Shown here one piece after another: positions 11,482 to 22,560 of a stretch of 59,907 nt of DNA; position 1 is the stretch's first letter; every line of letters begins with the position of its first letter. This stretch comes from Amphimedon queenslandica (lineage: Eukaryota > Porifera > Demospongiae > Haplosclerida > Niphatidae). The translations under genes and the position numbers were made by a program. Location: positions 1-59,907 of the forward strand of contig NW_003546302.1 in the NCBI RefSeq assembly GCF_000090795.2, in the 5' to 3' direction. The notes under the pieces were generated by a model. The model was given only the letters and a program-made list of their open reading frames with translations, made no database searches and was not told where the DNA came from.

Positions 11482-12090
11482 TTTACTTTAAATTGTTTAA
11501 TTAGCAATTCACTTTGTGACTGTGATGCAAAAATTGTCGTCAGACAATGAATACTGTGTTTATTCATGAAGTAGCTGATTTGTTTGCTGCAGTAAGATGG
11601 CTGCAAATGAAAATAGTAGCTTTAGGCCTTAAAACACCTTACTATTTGGAATTAATGACAATTATTATTTATTTGGCAACTGATTATCTTGCCAAAAGAA
11701 ACACAGAGTAGTTTTTGATACAAACAAAATTTCATCTAAACATTTCACATTGTAAACTAAACATCAATTAAATTCCAAATTATAAATCATTATTATCATT
11801 GAGCACTAAAGTTGTCTGTGCATTTAAAAAAAATTAATTTATAAAGCCCAAAAAATTAACAGAGTTGCAAATTTATTGCATATGAAGTAGAAGAAGACTT
11901 TTGAAGTCTTGACAGCATTTTACTTGATGACCTATTGAAATGGATAGGGTAATCATAGGTAAAACTAATAATCAAGAATAAATAAGATACACTAAGATCT
12001 ATTAAATTGCAATATTTTAAATCCAAACTCCGACATTGACTCTGTGCCCTTAAAAATTTTAGAGCAGATGCAGATGCATGTATAATCACT

Positions 12091-12321
12091 TTAAGCTACC
12101 AATATACATTTAATAGCCTTTTTGACTGGTGGAATAATTGATTCCACAATTATATGAAGGGGAAGTCTTCTATTCCTTGTTGGTCTTTTCTTGCTCTGTT
12201 GCTGTGGACAAGGTGGATTTAATATTCCTGGTGAGTGTTCAAGATCAAAACTTTCACTAAATCCAACAGTTTCATCTGAGTCATAATATTCTTCGTTATC
12301 ATACATAGTGTTGCTGGCCAC
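12091..12321 (-). CDS. Possible exon of unknown protein (acidic then basic)
   Basis: This minus-strand frame reads through an acidic segment (YDNEEYYDSDETVGFSES) and then a basic one (KKRPTRNRRLP). Such composition is common in linkers of the spliced repetitive genes in this window. There is no recognisable domain and no supporting neighbour exon, so this may be an exon remnant or chance. Confidence 0.25.
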   Translation of the reverse strand: MASNTMYDNEEYYDSDETVGFSESFDLEHSPGILNPPCPQQQSKKRPTRNRRLPLHIIVESIIPPVKKAIKCILVA

Positions 12322-12513
12322 ACTGGTTTTCTAGATTTGACTCATACTATTTGGCTCAGTTTCCTCAGCTACAGCTATAATGCTCTTGCCGCCTAAGTTC
12401 ACGCTCTTATGGCCACGTAACAGGTGACAGGCTAAGTTACACCCCAATTCAGTCCTGATTAAAATCTTGGCTACTAGCAGTGGTCCTTACAGAATTTACC
12501 TTTATGATACATC

Positions 12514-13267
12514 CAGGGGCGTATTTAAGCTGTGAGAGTTGGGTGGGGATTGAGGGAAAGTATTTGGCCCACAAAACGTGCTGCAATTTTGACCACACCC
12601 CCTTTTTACTGCGCTAAAATATTGTTTTCCGCACATGCTTAGCTTTTCCATAGATTATAGCTTTTTACATGATCATATGCGCGGTCACGGTAATTTTAGG
12701 AACTCTGGCTCTTCCAACTGCCCTTTAAAGCACTGGAAAATGCTGAAATTGAGGCTGAAATGATTGTTGAGTGTGTTAAATAACTTTTTTAAGATGATTA
12801 GCAGTGACATGAGACACAAGAGCTTCAAGAAGCAGACGAAAAAAATGTTGATCCTTCAGGCTAATGGGGGTGCTCAAGCACCCTCGGTACCCCCTAAATG
12901 CTTACATTTTCTTTTGAAGTAGTACTGGCCTTTGGGAGACATTGAAAAGACTCAGCACAGTTTTTTTAGCCATTTTTCACTCAATTAATTTAATATTAAA
13001 GTGAATTGTCTAATAATAGATTGATTAATAGTAGTTATTATTTTTAAAATGGCAGCCCAAATGCCCAAGTGAAATTATGGAAGTCTCTACCATGCTATCA
13101 TATATTTACACTACTAAAACTATTAGCTATGCTAGTCTTGTCTCATTGCTTTCATCATAATAAAGTGAGTAATACTTTTAAAAGGACTAATATACAAAAG
13201 AATTTTTTTCTTCTGCTGAGTTGGTCGGGCACATGCCCACATAGGCCCACCCTTAGATACGCCCCTG
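12514..13267. mobile_element. hAT-like non-autonomous element with 8-bp target duplication
   Basis: Both termini read CAGGGGCGTAT(T/C)TAAG inward. The 8 bases outside are GATACATC on the left (12506-12513) and GACACATC on the right (13268-13275), a 7/8 match. Short TIRs beginning CAGGG with 8-bp duplications are typical of hAT elements. The 754-bp interior has no transposase. Subterminal GT- and GGGTGG-rich words are visible at both ends. Confidence 0.8.
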
Positions 13268-13327
13268 GACACATCAGAGTCAATCCTGAGAACAACAACA
13301 TGAAGAATTAACAGAAAAAGGTACCTG

Positions 13328-13536
13328 ATACTGTATAGCCGCTTAATTTTCAGGGTACAACTTTCGCTGTTTTCGCGGATTTTCCGTATTCGCAAAAGTT
13401 AATTCCGTGAAATATCCGTGTTGCCAATAAACACGTGTGCTTTTCATCAAGAACCGCGAAAGTTAATTCGCGAAAAAAGACTTGTGGCCTGATTCACGAA
13501 AGTTCATTGCCTCGAAACTTTGTAGCTATACGGTAT
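13328..13536. mobile_element. MITE, 209 bp, TACTGTATAGCCG ends
   Basis: The ends read ATACTGTATAGCCGC and, inverted, ATACCGTATAGCTAC. The interior is rich in TTCGCG/CGCGAA words (TTTTCGCGGATTTTCCG, CCGCGAAAGTTAATTCGCG). The element at 18767-18974 has the same architecture and word content and so belongs to the same family. It lies about 70 bp upstream of the first remains of the tnp2-like gene. Confidence 0.8.
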
Positions 13537-13659
13537 TATTAAGCATAGCAAGTATCAAAAACCAAATTGACTAGATCTTATATAAGGAAATCTCACAACT
13601 TGAAGATAGTCCTCCTGCCACTGCAGAGACTACTCCCCCATGATGAATGCAGCAGTAGG

Positions 13660-16249
13660 TAATTATTAAATAATGTACCAACTACTACTTCTGTATTTGT
13701 GGACTTGGATGCTGAATGCAACAGTTCAATCACTCCTGCAGACTCAGAATTTGAGACCAATTATGATTATGACAGTAATAACATTGAAGCTGAACGAATG
13801 GAAGCAGCAATGGCACAAGACATTGATACAGAAAGCATAGTTGAAGATTTAGATCATTCACCATATCACATGGATGATGACCTGCTTTTACCATTATATT
13901 ATGACTCCAAAATCTCTATATGTGGTGCTATTCTTATGATAATGAGTTTTAAAAGGGAATGCCATTTACCATTTAGCACAATAAATCAACTTCTCATTTT
14001 ACTCAAGTTACTCTGTCCTACTGACAGCAAGCTACTAAAAAGTGTTTATATGCTTCGGAAAATGTTTTAATCATGTCATTGTACTACAGTTAGAAAATAC
14101 TTCTCACAGTGAAAAAAGGAGTGTAACCATAGTGATTCTTGCTGCAACGATGACAGTAAATGTTTAGAAAATAATACGGTCATTAAACTTGACCTACAAA
14201 GCAATTCAAAACCATTTTGTCACGTTAAGTAAATTTGAACTATAATAATAATAGCAATAAAGCGTCCTTTAAAGTGCATGCATGTAGATTGCCAGGATTA
14301 AGTATTTGCCCTTGTTTATGTTTCCCTAGCTCTCATGATAGTCATCATGATGCATAACAGACAAAAATACTTTGAGATGTAAATGTGCCACTTTTTATTT
14401 AGGACAATGGAATGATATAAATTACATCAAGACATATTGCTGATGCAAACATATCTGCGGTTACTTTAAAAAATTATGACAAGGAATACTTTTGCTACCC
14501 AGAGAACGTTGGCGTTATTTTAAACACTGATAGAATTTCTATATTCCGATTATCCAAAATTTCTGTTTGGCCAATTTATTTAGATGTTGCTAATTTCCCA
14601 CCAACTATAACGTTTCGCATTGATAACACCAATATTTGTGGACTATGGGTTGGACAATCAAAACCAGAAATGGACATTTTAATGGGCCCAATTAATAGAT
14701 GAATTAAATATGCTTGGTTTCAGTTTCTCTAGCCCAGATGGTGTTAAACAGTTCGTGCTAAGTTACTGTTTGGAGTGTTTGATCTTGTGGCTAATTCTAA
14801 GGTTCTAAACCAGAATCAGTTTAATGGCAACTGTGGTTGCCCTATTTGTCTTCATTCAGGAGAATACAGAGAAAGAAGACGAATCTATGCAACAGAAAAG
14901 TTATATCCTTTACGAACAGAGGAGGGGATAGAGGATATAATTCAAAAAGGTACAACTCACAACACAGTTGTTCAAGGAATCAAATGGCAATCACCATTAT
15001 ATGGCTACATAAATCTTGTAGACGCTGTTTCACCAGATTATATGCACTGTGTCCTTGAAGGGGTGACAATATTATTACTGCTACTATGGACATCACCTAG
15101 TTACCACAACCAGCCATTTTCTATCACGAAGGACCTAAAAGTCATTGATGGTTCATTGTGTAGACAAAGTCCGCCCCATGAATTCACAAGATCCACAAGA
15201 TCAATCATCAATTATTTGGCAAATGGGAAAGCGAATGAATTCAGATACTGGCTTCTCTTTTACTCCTTACAACCCATTTTGCACGCCTTGGCATTTCTAT
15301 ACTTCCATCATTACGCCCTATTGGTATGCGCAATGCATATTTTGCTTTCAAAAGACATTAATCAGACAGAATGTAATGCTGCAGAAGAAATGCTCGCCGA
15401 ATTTTGTGAACTTTTTTTTAGCTCTATGGTTATAAACACTGTTCAATGAACATGCATTTACTACTACATATTGCTCATTACGTGCGATAATGGGGGCCAT
15501 GTTGGTCTCATTCAGCCATTTCCTTCGAAAGCCACAATGGCAATCTAAAATGAGCGATCACTTCAAACCAAAAAGTTGCTGATCAGCTGGTATTTTATGT
15601 AGATGCAACACTTACATTACAAAATTTATATGATAAAGTCTCAATTAATGAATCTGTAAAACATCTAAATTTCCTGGAAATGAATATAAAAAAGCCACAA
15701 TCATCAATGACTAAACTTAAGCATGGATATTCAATAGGCAAAGTTAAAAGAACTTCATTTCCAGATAATCTTTTTTTTGGAAGGAGTGAAAATATATCCA
15801 GGCCTACGTAAAGATGTCCTACTTTTTTAACAATTATTTATTAATAATTTTTTTCTTCTTACGGCATTATACAAAAACAGTGAATGAAATGTAAAAGCTG
15901 TTACATATACTTTAAACATGCAGTTACATCTGGTACTGGATAGGAAGAGGTACAGTGTTTTGCGGAATTTCCATCTGTTAGTACCATAGTGTTACTCAAA
16001 TTATTTAATGCTACACAAAGTACAATTTTAACTAGTTCTGGTAGGCCATGTACACAAATATTGCAGGAATGCAAGAGTTAATCTGTCGTATCACAGTTTA
16101 TTGTGGAAGTACATCCTATTGGAAACAATGAAACAATCATTGCTCTACCTGTAACAAATATCATTACTAACTGCATTCTTGTTTCCCCTGTCTGTGCAGG
16201 AACAAGTCTGTACATAATAAAGCTTCCAAATACTTTCGAAAATCATTAA
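13660..16249 (+). pseudogene. tnp2 (CACTA/EnSpm-type) transposase, decayed
   Basis: Blocks on the plus strand follow the order of the tnp2 transposase family. Around 13699-14070: an acidic leader, then a helical LLLPLYYDSKISICGAILM region. 14068-14220: Cys-rich stretch. 14430-14760: VGVILNTDRISIFRLSKIS and ICGLWVGQSKPEMD. 14775-15449: a FNGNCGCPICLH zinc motif, VSPDYMHCVLEGV, PPHEFTRSTRSI, and a helical domain. 15440-15780 and 16095-16249: C-terminal fragments, the last ending at TAA 16247. The family transposes DNA by a DDE mechanism. This copy needs several frame changes and reads through stops (for example TGA at 14700 and a frame change near 14760), so it is dead. An intact relative would be near 900-1000 residues. 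Confidence 0.75.
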
Positions 16250-16369
16250 GAGCAAGCAAGAACAATGAACCAATTAATTGAAAAGAGACTTTTGACATGC
16301 ACACATGACATTTAATTACTGTTATATAAAAACCATGTGATAATTTTATCAGTTGCTTTTAGTGATCAT

Positions 16370-16735
16370 ATGCATGCATGATGATCCATGAGACTTGGAT
16401 TTATGTACGATTTTGCTATATTAAGTGGTCTTGGATTATTGCAAGATCTTGCATCTTGTATGATCACCAGATGTCTTGCTATTTGTAAGATGTTGCATTT
16501 TTGCAAGATTTGACAATTATTATTCATGATCTTAAATGATCTACGATCTTGAATTCATGCAAGATATTGCAAACATGCATGATCTTGAAAAGCAAACTTG
16601 TGTATTGCAAGACCATCCACGATCAGGTTCATTTTCTTTCATAAAAAAAGGTGAATGATCTTGCAACTATGTAAGATCATGTAATGTCATTTACCTTGTA
16701 GTAAGTTCATGCAAAATTCTGCTGGGATTTTTGTG
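16370..16735. repeat. CAAGATCTTG-rich subterminal flank of satellite B
   Basis: Within about 300 bases the words GCAAGATCTTGC, CATGATCTTAAATGATC, TACGATCTTG, GCAAGATATTGC, CATGATCTTG, GCAAGACC and TAAGATCATG recur in both orientations. The stretch ends TTTTTGTGAGGGT directly before the first satellite unit. In reverse complement it resembles the right flank of array A (CACAAAAA then CAAGATC words). Confidence 0.6.
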
Positions 16736-17595
16736 AGGGTTATTATTAGTATAATTCACCTTAGCACAGCATTGTGTCCTTTACGGTTATAAAGATGTAT
16801 TGCTTAATGTGTTAGGAGTATCTATTTCTATGTAAATGTAGGTAATGTGTATTGTGTACTTCTTATTAGTATAATTAACCTTAGTAGCATAGCATTGTGT
16901 ACTTTATGGTTATAAAGATGTATTGCTTGATGTGTTAGGAGTATCAAATTGTATATAAAAGATGCTGATGTGTATTATGTACTTATTATTAGTATAATAA
17001 ACTTTAGTAGCATAGCACTGTGTCTTTTACAGTTATAAAGATGCATTGCTTTATGAGTTGGCAGTAGATAATTGTATATAAAAGATGGTAATGTGTATTG
17101 TATACTTATTATTAGTACAATTTACCTTAGTAGCAGAGCATTGTGTTTTTACTGATGTACAGTTGTATTGCTTGATGTGTTAGGAGAATCTAATTGTTTA
17201 TAAAAGGTGGCAATGTGTATTGTGTACTTATTATTAGCTTAAGTCACATTGCATTGTGTCCTTTACGATTATAACGATGTATTTCCTGATGTAGGAGTAT
17301 CTAGTTGTGTATAAAAATTGGTATTTTGCATTGTGTGCTTATTATTAGCATAATATACCTTAGTAGTGTAGCATTGTGTCCTTTACTGTTGTACAGTGGT
17401 AGTGCGTGATGTGTTTGGAGAATCTAATTGTATGTAAAAGATGGTGATATGTATTTTGTACTTATTATTAGTATAATTCATCTTAGTATCTTGGCATTGT
17501 GTCCTATATGGTTATAAAAATTTATTGCTTGATGTGTTAGGAGTATGTAATTTTATGTATAAAATGGTAATGTGTATTGTACTATTATTAATATA
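16736..17595. repeat. ~120-bp satellite array B (about 7 units)
   Basis: The unit and orientation match array A at 2.76-3.55 kb: GATGTGTTAGGAG, TCTAATTGTATATAAAA, TGTACTTATTATTAGTATAA, CTTAGTAGCATAGCATTG. Units recur every 118-122 bases. The array stops within a few bases of the splice donor of the minus-strand exon at 17602, so it fills an intron or the 3' side of that gene. Confidence 0.9.
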
Positions 17596-17601
17596 CTGTA
17601 C

Positions 17602-18565
17602 CTCTCCATTTGTCTGATACTTCGAAGTAGACTTTATTTCATCAATTGCCTTCATCATTGATGCTACGGCACAACTTTCAATAGCAACTATATATCCCTT
17701 TGACTTATGTACTGTAGTGAACACACTTACAGTGCTACAATGAAGTTTAAAACTAAAATTACCTGAATAAGCGTATCTCTTCCAAACTGTACCAAGAGAT
17801 GCCAATATACAAAAATTGTATTAGTGTGTTGGGAGCATTCCAGCACAAGTAAATGCAAGTATGAGCCTAAAAAATTATTAATTAAATTAATTTGCATTAC
17901 AATTTATACTTACTTCTGATTAATTAGGTGTCTACTGCCTAAAGAACTTGAGATTCCTTCCAATTGCACGACTGACATTGAAATTCAGCACGAATCACGT
18001 GACTGAACTAGAACAGTAACAACAATAAAAATAATTACGAAATAATACTCTGAGATACCTGTCTGTAACTGATCAGTCAATCATGCCACATGTACACCAA
18101 CATTTCAGTCCCAAAAACAAATCCTCAACAGCAGATACTTGACACACAAATAATGGCTGCTCATCATCCCCATCACCAGTGTACATGTATACACCTTATT
18201 TAATGTCATCAATACCTTAACACAACATAATTATCTGAGGAATTCAGCATAGCAGAGGAACTACTTGTATCATGAGACTGAACCTCAGAGTCCTCCTTTT
18301 TGGCTAGATCGAGCAAGTGAGTCAGCAGTTCCATGTTGTTACTAGTTTCTCTCCTCTTAGTAGCCAAAGACCCTTTAACACAATTAAGCCTAGCTATAAA
18401 ATGATCCTTGTCTTCCTTTACACCAAATTTCAGCTCCATTTGGAACCAAAAACCCCCTCTTCTAGCATGTTTCTTCAAAGAACCAACACCATCAGCAGTA
18501 GACATTTTTACACATGCAAAAAAACGGAAACCACAATGCCCAGGGCACCGCCTTTTATGCTGCAA
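17602..18565 (-). pseudogene. CxxC-type repetitive-family gene, second copy
   Basis: Minus-strand blocks follow the same order as the 10.2-11.5 kb gene. The first block (18565-18210) contains CPGHCGFRFFAC and a long charged helical region; the ATG at 18505 (MSTADGVGSL) is an alternative start. Next come a block at about 18180-18065 with PLFVCQVSAVEDLFLGLKC and a Cys pair, a block at 18005-17925 with FQCQSCNW and SSSLGSRHLINQK, and a block at 17880-17602 with LAFTCAGMLPT and KGYIVAIESCAVASMM, ending at a GTACAG donor. Stop codons inside two blocks (TGA near 18070, TAA near 17827) and a frame change near 17945 mark it as broken. Possibly Kolobok-like transposase; uncertain. Confidence 0.5.
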
Positions 18566-18766
18566 CTTCTCATTTAACCTTTAGCCATATGTTAACAATT
18601 GGTTGACACAGCACTTTCTGTTTTAACTTAGTACCTTACCAGTCAAGTGTAAATCATTAGACACAAATGGAAGCAACTAAATAAAAAGAAACAAAATACG
18701 AGGAATCTTGCATACCAATATGAATAGACATCCTACGGCATTGCATGAAGAATATTATCAAAAGAG

Positions 18767-18974
18767 TACTGTATGCCGGTTTAGTTTCGTCGTAAAATAC
18801 TTTGTTAATTTCGTGGGTCTGTGATCATTCGCGAAAATTTTTCAACACAAAATTCTGCTCTACATTGCCTCTTGGTGCAGTCTGCATGCAATTCACGAAA
18901 TTTAATTCCGCAAAATCTTAGAAATGCAAGATTCACAAAAATTTTTTACCGCAAAAATTAACCGGTATACAGTA
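18767..18974. mobile_element. MITE, 208 bp, TACTGTATGCCGGTT ends
   Basis: The ends TACTGTATGCCGGTTTA and TTAACCGGTATACAGTA (its near-perfect inverse) bound an interior with many TTCGCGAAAATTTTT-like words. Size and word content match the MITE at 13328-13536. There is no coding capacity. Confidence 0.85.
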
Positions 18975-19985
18975 TGTAATGCAGCATGGGTTTATTATTA
19001 TTTTATATGACGTAATATTTTGTGCTTTGGTGGTGTGGCTATTTGGCCACCTATGCTTTAAATTTTGTCGTAAATTTACTCATAGCTAAACTTCTGGTGC
19101 TGCATATTAGTATGGCAGATGTACCACAACCACCACAGAAATGACCTCGTAATAGTAAGAAAATGGAAGGAACTTTGCTCTCTTTTAATTTTTGATGTCC
19201 TTTTGTATAGATGATGATGATAATTATGAAGATTCACAGATGCAATTAGAAAATGAGTTGGTAATTTGTTACATATGTACCTAAATTTGTACTTGTAATA
19301 GTACATTTTATGTTCCGTTGTGTAGCTGCTTTATTTGAAGAATGATTTCTTTCTTTGATTACACAATGTACATGTAAACTTGAAAACAGGCATTTAACAA
19401 ATTTAACTTACCATGACTATCATGAATATGAATTAAAATTAATAATTAGTGATTTGTTGTTTATGCCATTTCTGTTCCTTATTGGCTAATCTATCAAATG
19501 AACCATGGCCATGCCACAGGGTACAACATACAGTAAGCACCAGTATTTATGTAAGAAAAGATAATAAATAAATGCTAACTCTGCATGGTGGTATGGTTAC
19601 TGTAACCGCTTAGTCTACCAGTCATTAAGTTAATATGTACATGTACATGTACATAAAACATGTAATTACATGCTCAGTGAAAATTACATCACAAAACACG
19701 AAAATTTTTTACCACGAGAATTTCCTGATTCTCTACCGCAGAGTGAAACAGAACAAATTGGGACATGTCCTATGGAAAGTGCTGTACATTTAGTCTATCT
19801 TTGCTAATCAAATTAACAGCATATGCAAGCTTAAAGTTGTGTGCTTTGACATTATACAAAATAGTTGTGATAGTGACATCCATTCTTACTGTCCTAGCTG
19901 ACACTACTAATTACATGTACATATGTTGCACACTCTTCATTTTGATTGCCAAACAAAACCTCTCATGTTTTCTTTTGTACACAGG

Positions 19986-20206
19986 TTAACTTTAGCAGAT
20001 TGGTGGAGATAGAGCTACAAGTTTCTGAAATCAAAAAAAGCATTACAGAATTAAAGACCAGCAGAAAAGTTTTGTTAGAATCTGGATCTAATACATTCTT
20101 CTACGATCAGCGTCTTGTAAAGGGAGAAGAATTGACATCTCTGAAGAAAGAGCAAATGATGTTTCTTGATAGGTTTCATTTCAAAGTTCAAGCCTCTCGA
20201 AAGTTG
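19986..20206 (+). CDS. Coiled-coil exon of unknown gene
   Basis: An open block between an ACACAG acceptor and a GTAAGT donor encodes a strongly helical, charged segment (VEIELQVSEIKKSITELKTS, later EELTSLKKEQMMFLDRFHF). The heptad pattern of I/L/V suggests a coiled coil. It may belong with the plus-strand exons at 21.5-22.6 kb, but no direct link can be shown. Family unknown. Confidence 0.45.
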
Positions 20207-20535
20207 TAAGTATATACATGTACATTTTACAGGCAATTTTTGATAAAACTATTTGTGTCATTTCCATCTAGCATGTGCTATGCAAATAAATAAGGCTGCT
20301 TAAAGCATTTATTTTTGTTTCACCTATCAACTTTGAAAATTTTGACTATGTAATTACTCATGTTTTGATGTAAGTGTAATTAACTCTGTTATTGTATCCT
20401 GAGAATAAATGTTATATGACAAAATAACTATGAAACAACAAATATTGTGTAGTTTTACTTTCCATACATATTGTTCCCTAATGTATCGTATATTACCGAT
20501 TTAACATGAGGTAAATGAATTAATTTTATCTTGAG

Positions 20536-20575
20536 TACAGTGCAATAAAAGAAGCTAAGTAGCTACTCTATCCTG
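20536..20575 (+). repeat. Transposon-end-like motif, copy 1
   Basis: TACAGTGCAATAAAAGAAGC followed by TAAGTAG is close to the inverted ends at 25770 and 33350 (TACAGTACTGTGC, A-run, GCTAAGTAG). No partner end is found nearby, so it is probably a solo end or a degraded copy. Confidence 0.5.
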
Positions 20576-21480
20576 CATAGGTACATGTAGTTCGTGGCTT
20601 CTTATTTGCTCAAATGTATACATAAAACTTTTGCTGTTTAGATTGACGCTTCTAATTTAGTGACTTTGAGCTTAAGTGTTTAAAGTAATAAGAAATTCTT
20701 AGCTCACTAATATGTTGGAATTTAATTTTGTGCATTTTAAAAAGCAGGAATAGTCTTAATAATGCAGCTAAAGCACTGTCAAAATAGCTGTGGCTATTAT
20801 GTACATGTGCAGTGTGTGCACAGTTAATATAATTTGGGTTGAATTTCTGTGGGGCATTTAATTTCACAAATTGTGTCAATGACTTCATAAACATGAAAAG
20901 TAACACCATGGAAATGCTGACTTCAATAATGTATGGCTTAATGCAAAATTTAATCCCCTTGAAAGTAAAAAATTAAGACCTTTTATATAAATGTGCCCTC
21001 ATAATTTCTACCCATATGGTAAATCACCATTTATTTTTTGTTATTATGCAACATACATTATTTATAACATTTGAAAATAACCATCAGTCATACAAAAATA
21101 TTAGTTACAATTACCAACAAAATTTCAATGAAGGTAACTCAGTTGTTTTATCATCTTGCATTTATATTGTCTTTTGATTGACATTGGAATTACTAAATGA
21201 CTTAATGCAAATTTAATTACCTAAATCTTAATAGGTTGTTTTGTATGGTGGATATCTTTTAACCCAACCTTAGTAGAAGCACCTATTCCAGAGAAGGACA
21301 TAATTGAATCAATCATTCTATCAGATGTTTTGCCTCCTATTTTAACACTGCTCGGTGATGCAAAACATTCTACCAGTGGCCATTTTGTGTTGGAGGAGAA
21401 GGAAGTGATACCTACATATTCTCTTTTGAGAACCAATTCCTGCAAATCAAGCAAAACTGATTGACCATTTTTTATCCACA

Positions 21481-22557
21481 TAAAATGATGCTAACTAAGT
21501 TTAAATCACCAGATTGCAAAGTTGAAGATGGCTATACCAAGTATAATGTACCCAAAAGTTTGTTTCAAAATCTGACGCAAAAGAACTCTTCATTGCCAAG
21601 ATATGGCGGAATTAATCTATTATTACTGATGTGGTGGAATCAGGTTTGCCAACTGTTGTATTTAGTGCGATAGTTACTAATATAGAGTCTCAGCTGGATG
21701 CTTATGATGATGATGATGGCGACCATAGTGAGTCTTGTGAGACTGACGATGAGCAGGTCCTTTCTGTGAAACCAGCCGAAAACACTTAAGTAGGCATTTA
21801 GTGACTTGGGTGAGAAAAAATTATAGTGACTACTTTCAAATTACTAACAATGAATGTTAATTAGAATGGTCAAAATTGACCATTCATTAAACGTCCAGAC
21901 CCAACTTTACTTTAATTCCCAAGTTTACCCCCTTTTCTGCCATATCAGTTACGATAGATGATGATGAATACAATGAATTCATTGGAATTGCTGGAGAATG
22001 TAAGATACCAGAAAACAAAAAGGCAGAAGCTCTGGCTAACATGGTTTCTGTGGCAGGTGTTCTTGCGTATAGGGAGAAAAAGAAGTTTTATAAGATAAGA
22101 GACTATGGATTGATGTGCAACTATTCACTTGCATCTGCCCATTTGTTATGCCTCATGTTGAATTTCCAGACAAGAGAGTCGGATATCACTAAATACTCTA
22201 AGTTGCAAGATATTGGATATCAATTTGCAGCTGCATTTTCCTTACTACAGAAGGATCCAATCCCTGCATAAAAACTACGAAGACATTGAATTGAGACTAA
22301 TTATGGTAGAACTATTATTGCAATTTAATGATTTTTATAATGACAAGTGTGAGTCAGTAGAGCACAATTTAATGCGTGAGCTATTTTATGATATTGCTCA
22401 AACAAAAATTTCTTTTGGAGTACTTAGTAGCACTATGCAAAGTGGATACAACTATTTGCTGTGTTTAATGTTGAGAAATATTAAAAAGATTTTAACACTT
22501 TTTTCAAAGCCATTAAATTATATAACAAATCTCACTTTCATAACAAGTAAGTACTGA
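21481..22557 (+). CDS. Uncharacterised multi-exon gene
   Basis: Two open regions are visible. The first (about 21500-21789) gives GYTKYNVPKSLFQNLTQKNS and, after a frame change near 21630, ESGLPTVVFSAIVTNIESQL followed by an acidic tail (DAYDDDDGDH) and TAA at 21787. The second begins after TATCAG near 21950, giving TIDDDEYNEFIGIAGECKIP, a long helical block and, after a frame change near 22265, HKNYEDIELRLIMVELLLQF and FGVLSSTMQSGYNYLLCLML. The acidic patches and helices suggest a soluble protein, but I recognise no family. The frame changes suggest damage. A minus-strand open block (21430-21223) lies just upstream; its relation is unclear. Confidence 0.4.
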
Positions 22558-22560
22558 CAG

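Noticed and set aside
21223..21481. Minus-strand ORF facing the 21.5-22.6 kb gene
   Set aside because: Has a possible acceptor but no recognisable domain and no partner exons; could be an exon remnant, not supported enough to call.
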